A stretch of 11,223 bases of DNA from Thermoplasmatota archaeon (lineage in GTDB: Bacteria > Pseudomonadota > Gammaproteobacteria > Burkholderiales > Thiobacillaceae), in the NCBI GenBank assembly GCA_023475455.1, contig JAMCVR010000049.1:1-11223 (forward strand). The letters are read 5' to 3'. The notes beneath the pieces were generated by a model. The model was not told the origin of the DNA, ran no database searches, and saw only the letters and a program-made list of their open reading frames with translations. Positions 7,029-11,223 of this stretch are shown piece after piece (positions within the stretch are counted from its first letter, which is position 1; the number at the start of each line of letters is the position of its first letter). The translations under genes and the position numbers were made by a program.

Positions 7029-7391
7029 ATGCTGGACATCAACAAAATGGTGGCGCAGGAACACGCCGAACCGACTTCGCGCGGTCACCTGTTCGAACTG
7101 GAACCCTGGACGGAAGACCTGGCCATCGAGATGGCGCGGGAGGACGGGATGGAATTGACCGACGCGCATCTGGGCATCATTCGCTATCTGCGCGACTGCT
7201 ACGCCGACCATGGCGGCACGGTCAACGCGCGCATGCTGATGCAGTCGCTGGAAGAGGAGTTCGCAGGGATGGGCGGGCACCGGTTTCTGTACACGCTGTT
7301 CCCGCAGGGGCCGATCGCCCAGGCCAGCCGCTATGCCGGGCTGCCGCTGCCGCCGGGCACGCGCGATCCCTCGTTCGGCACAACCCATTAG
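7029..7391 (+). CDS. DsrC/TusE-family protein lacking both C-terminal cysteines
   Basis: This is a 120 aa cytoplasmic protein of the DsrC/TusE/RspA family. The diagnostic C-terminal segment FLYTLFPQGPIAQASRYAGLPLPPG is present, as is the N-terminal core (WTEDLAIEMAREDGMELTDAH, then RYLRDCYADHGG). In DsrC a two-cysteine swinging arm carries sulfur in sulfite reduction or sulfur oxidation; TusE keeps only the penultimate cysteine. Here the inner position is Ser100 and the penultimate position Thr111, followed by an eight-residue extension. The only cysteine is Cys57, elsewhere in the fold. The protein therefore cannot act as a standard trisulfide carrier or sulfur relay. Cysteine-free members have been called RspA and proposed to be regulatory. 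AGGAGA seven bases before the ATG is a strong ribosome binding site. The 3' end converges on alr with 5 bases between them. Confidence 0.88.
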   Translation: MLDINKMVAQEHAEPTSRGHLFELEPWTEDLAIEMAREDGMELTDAHLGIIRYLRDCYADHGGTVNARMLMQSLEEEFAGMGGHRFLYTLFPQGPIAQASRYAGLPLPPGTRDPSFGTTH

Positions 7392-7396
7392 TTGCT

Positions 7397-8890
7397 TCAG
7401 TCAGCCTCGATCACCGGAACCCGCGCAGCCAGGGCGCACAGGAGTTCATAGCTGCTGGTGTCTGCGGCCGCGGCCACCGCATCCACCGGCAGCCCCTCCC
7501 CCCATAGCACCACCCGGCTACCGACACCGGCGTCCGCGCATTCGCTCAAGTCCACGCACAGCATGTCCATCGATACCCGTCCCAGGGTTCGACTCGGGCG
7601 ACCATTGACCCGAACCGGGGTGCCCGTCAGCGCATGGCGCGGATAGCCGTCCGCATAGCCGCAGGCCACCACGCCCACCCGCATGGTGCGCTCGGCGCGA
7701 AACAGCCGGCCGTATCCCACTCCTTCGCCCGGCTGCAGCGTCTGCACGCTGATGATTTCCGATTGCAGCGTCATCGCCGGCCGCAGTCCCAGCTGTTCGG
7801 CCGACACATCGGCAAAAGGCGACGCACCGTACAGCATCAACCCCGGCCGCACCCACGCGCCCAGCGTGTCCGAATAACGCAGCAAGGCCGCCGAATTGGC
7901 GCTGCTCCACGGCAGGCCGTGGCCGGCCAGTTCGCGCAAAAAAGGCCGCAGTTGCCAGTCCACCCCGGCGGCTTCGTCCGCCTGGGCAAAATGGGTCATC
8001 AGCGTGACGCCGGCCACCCCGGGCAGGCTTTGCACCCGCGCAACGACGGCGGCATGCTCGGCAAGGGGAAAACCCAGCCGGTGCATGCCGCTGTCAAACT
8101 TGAGGAAGACCTGAATGGGACGTGCGGGCGGCTGCTGTTGCAGCCAGTCGAGCTGCGCCGCATGGTGCAGCACCGGCCACAGATCCAGTTCGGCGCAGGT
8201 GGCGATTTCATCCGCCCCGAAAATCCCTTCGAGCAACAGAATCGGCGACGCACCGTACAGCATCAACCCCGGCCGCACCCACGCGCCCAGCGTGTCCGAA
8301 TAACGCAGCAAGGCCGCCGAATTGGCGCTGCTCCACGGCAGGCCGTGGCCGGCCAGTTCGCGCAAAAAAGGCCGCAGTTGCCAGTCCACCCCGGCGGCTT
8401 CGTCCGCCTGGGCAAAATGGGTCATCAGCGTGACGCCGGCCACCCCGGGCAGGCTTTGCACCCGCGCAACGACGGCGGCATGCTCGGCAAGGGGAAAACC
8501 CAGCCGGTGCATGCCGCTGTCAAACTTGAGGAAGACCTGAATGGGACGTGCGGGCGGCTGCTGTTGCAGCCAGTCGAGCTGCGCCGCATGGTGCAGCACC
8601 GGCCACAGATCCAGTTCGGCGCAGGTGGCGATTTCATCCGCCCCGAAAATCCCTTCGAGCAACAGAATCGGCTTCTCGATCCCCATCAGACGCAGATTGG
8701 CGGCCTCTTCCAGCATCAGCACGGCAAAGCCGTCCGCTGCAGCAAACGCACGCAGCGCGCGTGACAAGCCGTGGCCGTAGGCATTGGCCTTGACCACCGC
8801 AAACACGCGCGCCGCACCCGCGTGACGGCGCGCCACCCGCAGGTTGTGCGCCATCGCACCGACCGAGATTCGCGCCTGGATGGGACGCAT
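7397..8890 (-). CDS. alr: alanine racemase (contains a 142-codon in-frame internal duplication)
   Basis: Alr is a PLP enzyme interconverting L- and D-alanine for peptidoglycan synthesis. The PLP lysine is Lys34 in VFAVVKANAYGHG. HRLGF and THFAQAD belong to the barrel; the second catalytic base is the Tyr in EGVGYGRLFRAE. A C-terminal beta domain follows (RVSMDMLCVDLSE). As written the protein is 497 aa, against about 355-360 usual, because residues 75-216 are repeated exactly as 217-358 (426 bp, period divisible by 3). Without one copy the protein is 355 aa with the catalytic Tyr at 251. The repeated block spans much of the TIM barrel, so the duplicated product would hardly fold. The ATG at 8890 is 5 bases after the dnaB stop, with no clear Shine-Dalgarno, suggesting coupling to dnaB. 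Confidence 0.9.
   Translation of the reverse strand: MRPIQARISVGAMAHNLRVARRHAGAARVFAVVKANAYGHGLSRALRAFAAADGFAVLMLEEAANLRLMGIEKPILLLEGIFGADEIATCAELDLWPVLHHAAQLDWLQQQPPARPIQVFLKFDSGMHRLGFPLAEHAAVVARVQSLPGVAGVTLMTHFAQADEAAGVDWQLRPFLRELAGHGLPWSSANSAALLRYSDTLGAWVRPGLMLYGASPILLLEGIFGADEIATCAELDLWPVLHHAAQLDWLQQQPPARPIQVFLKFDSGMHRLGFPLAEHAAVVARVQSLPGVAGVTLMTHFAQADEAAGVDWQLRPFLRELAGHGLPWSSANSAALLRYSDTLGAWVRPGLMLYGASPFADVSAEQLGLRPAMTLQSEIISVQTLQPGEGVGYGRLFRAERTMRVGVVACGYADGYPRHALTGTPVRVNGRPSRTLGRVSMDMLCVDLSECADAGVGSRVVLWGEGLPVDAVAAAADTSSYELLCALAARVPVIEAD
7818..8672. repeat. perfect tandem duplication, period 426 bp, in alr
   Basis: Bases 7818-8246 equal 8244-8672; the copies share the 3-base junction GGC at 8244-8246. 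The period is 142 codons, so alr stays open. No mismatch was seen, and the translated blocks are identical. Confidence 0.96.
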
Positions 8891-8895
8891 CGGAA

Positions 8896-9930
8896 TTAGT
8901 AGGAGCCGGGATGCGCCAGCGTTTCGAAGCGCGTGTACTCGCCGATGAAAGCCAGGCGCACGGTGCCGATGGGGCCGTTGCGCTGCTTGCTGATGATGAT
9001 TTCGGCGGTGCCTTTGTCCTGCGTGTCGGGGTTGTAGACCTCGTCGCGGTAGATGAACAGGATGACGTCGGCATCCTGCTCGATGGCGCCCGATTCACGC
9101 AGGTCGGACATCACCGGACGCTTGTTGGGACGCTGCTCAAGGCCTCGGTTCAACTGCGACAGCGCGATCACCGGCACATGGAGTTCTTTCGCCAGGCCCT
9201 TGAGCGCGCGCGAGATTTCGGAAATTTCGGTGGCGCGGTTTTCGCCGGAGCTGCTGGCCGACATCAGCTGGATGTAGTCGATCACGATGAGGCCGAGCTT
9301 GCCGCACTGACGCATCAGCCGGCGCGCGCGCGCGCGCAGTTCCAGCACGTTGAGTCCCGGCGTCTCGTCGATGAAGACCGGCGCCTCGTTGAGCTTGCCG
9401 AGCGCGTAGGTGAGGCGCTGCCAGTCGTCCTCGCCGAGCTTGCCGGTGCGCAGCCGGTGCTGGTCGAGCCTGCCGACCGAGCCGATCATCCGCATCACCA
9501 GTTGGGCGCCGCCCATTTCCATCGAGAACACCGCCACCGGCAGGCCGGTATCGAGCGCGACGTTTTCGGCCATGTTGAGCGAGAACGCGGTTTTGCCCAT
9601 CGACGGCCGCCCGGCGACGATGATGAGGTCGCCCGGCTGCAGGCCCGAGGTTTTCTGGTCGAGGTCGTGAAAACCGCTCGGCACGCCGGTGATGCCGGAA
9701 TCGTTGTCGCGGTGATACAGCTCGTCGATGCGTTCGACCACTTCCTTCAGGAGCGGCTTGATTTCGGTGAAGCCCGCCTGTCCGCGGCTGCCGGATTCGG
9801 CGATCTCGAACACCTTGGCCTCGGCCTCGTCGAGCAGTTGCGAGGCGCTGCGCCCGGCCGGCGCATAAGCGGTGTCGGCGATCCCGGTCGCCACTTCGGC
9901 CAGACGGCGCATCACCGAGCGCTCGCGCAC
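8896..9930 (-). CDS. dnaB: DnaB helicase, C-terminal part after the duplication
   Basis: This is the downstream part of the split dnaB. It is open from a GTG at 9930 (MRERSVMRRLAEVATG) to TAA at 8896, 344 aa. It holds the linker helix and the complete RecA-type motor: Walker A GRPSMGKTA, Walker B LIVIDYIQLM, HVPVIALSQLNRGLEQRP, the arginine-containing SGAIEQDADVILFIYRDE motif, and the normal terminus. It lacks the N-terminal DnaB domain needed for hexamer collar and DnaG contacts. No ribosome binding site is evident, so separate translation is doubtful. When one 721 bp copy is removed, this joins in frame to the 5' part to give a normal 463 aa DnaB. alr follows 5 bases downstream. Confidence 0.8.
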   Translation of the reverse strand: MRERSVMRRLAEVATGIADTAYAPAGRSASQLLDEAEAKVFEIAESGSRGQAGFTEIKPLLKEVVERIDELYHRDNDSGITGVPSGFHDLDQKTSGLQPGDLIIVAGRPSMGKTAFSLNMAENVALDTGLPVAVFSMEMGGAQLVMRMIGSVGRLDQHRLRTGKLGEDDWQRLTYALGKLNEAPVFIDETPGLNVLELRARARRLMRQCGKLGLIVIDYIQLMSASSSGENRATEISEISRALKGLAKELHVPVIALSQLNRGLEQRPNKRPVMSDLRESGAIEQDADVILFIYRDEVYNPDTQDKGTAEIIISKQRNGPIGTVRLAFIGEYTRFETLAHPGSY

Positions 9931-11008
9931 GATTTCGGCATAGCGGCGAATGTTGGCGGCCGACGCCGGAGCTGCTGGCCGACATCAGCTGGATGTAGTC
10001 GATCACGATGAGGCCGAGCTTGCCGCACTGACGCATCAGCCGGCGCGCGCGCGCGCGCAGTTCCAGCACGTTGAGTCCCGGCGTCTCGTCGATGAAGACC
10101 GGCGCCTCGTTGAGCTTGCCGAGCGCGTAGGTGAGGCGCTGCCAGTCGTCCTCGCCGAGCTTGCCGGTGCGCAGCCGGTGCTGGTCGAGCCTGCCGACCG
10201 AGCCGATCATCCGCATCACCAGTTGGGCGCCGCCCATTTCCATCGAGAACACCGCCACCGGCAGGCCGGTATCGAGCGCGACGTTTTCGGCCATGTTGAG
10301 CGAGAACGCGGTTTTGCCCATCGACGGCCGCCCGGCGACGATGATGAGGTCGCCCGGCTGCAGGCCCGAGGTTTTCTGGTCGAGGTCGTGAAAACCGCTC
10401 GGCACGCCGGTGATGCCGGAATCGTTGTCGCGGTGATACAGCTCGTCGATGCGTTCGACCACTTCCTTCAGGAGCGGCTTGATTTCGGTGAAGCCCGCCT
10501 GTCCGCGGCTGCCGGATTCGGCGATCTCGAACACCTTGGCCTCGGCCTCGTCGAGCAGTTGCGAGGCGCTGCGCCCGGCCGGCGCATAAGCGGTGTCGGC
10601 GATCCCGGTCGCCACTTCGGCCAGACGGCGCATCACCGAGCGCTCGCGCACGATTTCGGCATAGCGGCGAATGTTGGCGGCCGACGGCGTGTTGCTCGCC
10701 AGCGCCACGATATAGGCCAGTCCGCCGACGCTTTCGAGTTGGCCCATGGACTGCAGTGCTTCTGAAACTGTCACCGCATCTGCCGGACGGTTTTCCGCAA
10801 TCTGCCGCACGATCGCGCGCAGGATCTGGCGATGATCCTGGCGGTAGAAATCGCTTTCCGACACCACGTCGCCGATGCGATCCCACGCGCCGTTGTCCAG
10901 CAGCAGGCCGCCCAGCACCGCCTGCTCGGCTTCCAGCGAGTGCGGCGGCAGGCGCATCTGCGCCAGCTGGGGGTCGGAATTTGCAGTCAGCGAGTGGATG
11001 GCGGCCAT
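9137..11008 (-). pseudogene. dnaB: DnaB replicative helicase, 5' part, frameshifted by a 721 bp duplication
   Basis: DnaB is the hexameric 5'-3' helicase that unwinds DNA at the fork and recruits primase. Translation from ATG 11008 gives the normal N-terminal domain (RLPPHSLEAEQAVLGGLLLDN at 19-39), the linker, then the motor with Walker A at 226-233 (Lys232, Thr233) and Walker B Asp337. After SSSG (residue 348, near 9965) the sequence falls back to an earlier point of the gene in the wrong frame. It runs on as meaningless Arg/His-rich sequence to a stop at 9137. The cause is a perfect tandem duplication with period 721 bp, not a multiple of three. dnaB is essential, so this state should not be viable as the only copy. 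The start codon has no clear Shine-Dalgarno but gives the family-typical N-terminus. Confidence 0.8.
9243..10686. repeat. perfect tandem duplication, period 721 bp, in dnaB
   Basis: Bases 9243-9965 equal 9964-10686; the copies share only 2 bases (CG at 9964-9965). The period leaves remainder 1 on division by three, so dnaB is frameshifted at the junction. Even the alternating GC tract (near 9309-9327 and again near 10030-10048) has the same length in both copies. Confidence 0.96.
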
Positions 11009-11053
11009 GGCAGGATTCTAGTCTTCAGTCCCGGCCCCACCAAGGGATAAGGC

Positions 11054-11062
11054 TGTGGATAA
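11054..11062 (-). promoter_or_regulatory. perfect DnaA box upstream of dnaB
   Basis: On the minus strand the sequence is TTATCCACA, the exact high-affinity DnaA box consensus, 46-54 bases upstream of the dnaB start codon. It lies where it could let DnaA control dnaB transcription. It is a single 9-mer with no second box visible, so chance occurrence is possible. Confidence 0.45.
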
Positions 11063-11104
11063 AGCGTGAACAGCCGGGAATACCCTGAAGGGAGATTAAT
11101 CGGG

Positions 11105-11223
11105 ATAGGGGACGGTCAATCCTGACCGCACCCCTCCCACACCACCCGGCATGCGGGTCCGCACCGGGCGGTTCGAGAAGTTGAGGTCATGAGAGTCGGG
11201 GTACGCCGAGTTTGTCGAAATAG
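11105..11223 (+). mobile_element. structured element resembling group II intron domain I RNA (partial)
   Basis: There are two strong hairpins in series. CGGTCA (11113-11118) pairs with TGACCG (11123-11128) around ATCC, extended by GGGG (11108-11111) with CCCC (11131-11134). CCCGG (11145-11149) pairs with CCGGG (11164-11168), with an inner TGCG/CGCA stem (11152-11163), then GCGGTTCGAG. The second hairpin follows the layout of the conserved 'GCCGGATGCGG...CCGCACGTCCGGTTC' hairpin found 5' of reverse-transcriptase genes in bacterial group II introns. No intron 5' end (GTGYG) was recognised in the roughly 100 bases back to dnaB, so it may be a truncated copy or a join. No reverse-transcriptase coding is present inside the window. 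The assignment is from memory of the family. Confidence 0.35.

Noticed and set aside
7634..8764. 376-codon plus-strand open frame opposite alr
   Set aside because: It is a shadow of alr; it contains the same tandem repeat and is His/Arg/Gln-rich without recognisable motifs.
9309..9327. Alternating GC tract in dnaB (second copy near 10030-10048)
   Set aside because: It is explained by consecutive Arg/Ala codons (RARARRL) in a conserved DnaB helix; no need for a special DNA structure role.

Overview
The window looks like chromosomal DNA of a GC-rich betaproteobacterium, probably of the sulfur-oxidising Thiobacillus/Sulfuricella type. This is inferred from the rpoE/rseA/rseB and NadB protein sequences, the dnaB-alr gene pair and a DsrC-like protein. 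I could not run a search, so the lineage is inference. No gap longer than about 215 bases lacks a gene.

Layout. Positions 1-2460 (minus strand) hold the envelope-stress operon rpoE-rseA-rseB: sigma factor E, its membrane anti-sigma factor and the periplasmic RseB regulator. The genes are almost end to end, with rseA and rseB joined by a TGATG stop/start overlap. Divergent to rpoE is nadB (2601-4226, plus), L-aspartate oxidase of NAD synthesis. Its 3' end overlaps tail-to-tail with a minus-strand ygfX-like membrane protein gene (4162-4593). That gene is in turn divergent from ygfZ (4646-5674, plus), a folate-binding Fe-S cluster repair protein. Both the rpoE/nadB and the ygfX/ygfZ divergent pairs are also known from E. 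coli. Next come a secreted CsgG-like protein with a C-terminal SH3-like domain (5785-6816, minus) and a small DsrC/TusE-family protein lacking both C-terminal cysteines (7029-7391, plus). The window ends with alr (alanine racemase) and dnaB (replicative helicase) on the minus strand, dnaB first and alr 5 bases behind. The right edge (about 11100-11223) carries two strong hairpins resembling group II intron domain I RNA, probably a fragment or the edge of a mobile element.

The most unusual property is four perfect direct tandem duplications inside genes: period 494 bp (left edge, rseB), 363 bp (rseB), 426 bp (alr) and 721 bp (dnaB). The copies appear identical by eye. The three fully visible junctions share only 2-3 bases. 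Removing one copy restores normal-length Alr (355 aa) and DnaB (463 aa) and a normal RseB N-terminus. The 721 bp duplication frameshifts the essential dnaB gene, and the 494 bp one frameshifts the end of rseB. Either these are assembly or library artefacts, which I think most likely, or the genome has suffered a burst of very recent microhomology-mediated duplications. The encoded proteins should be read with the extra copies removed.
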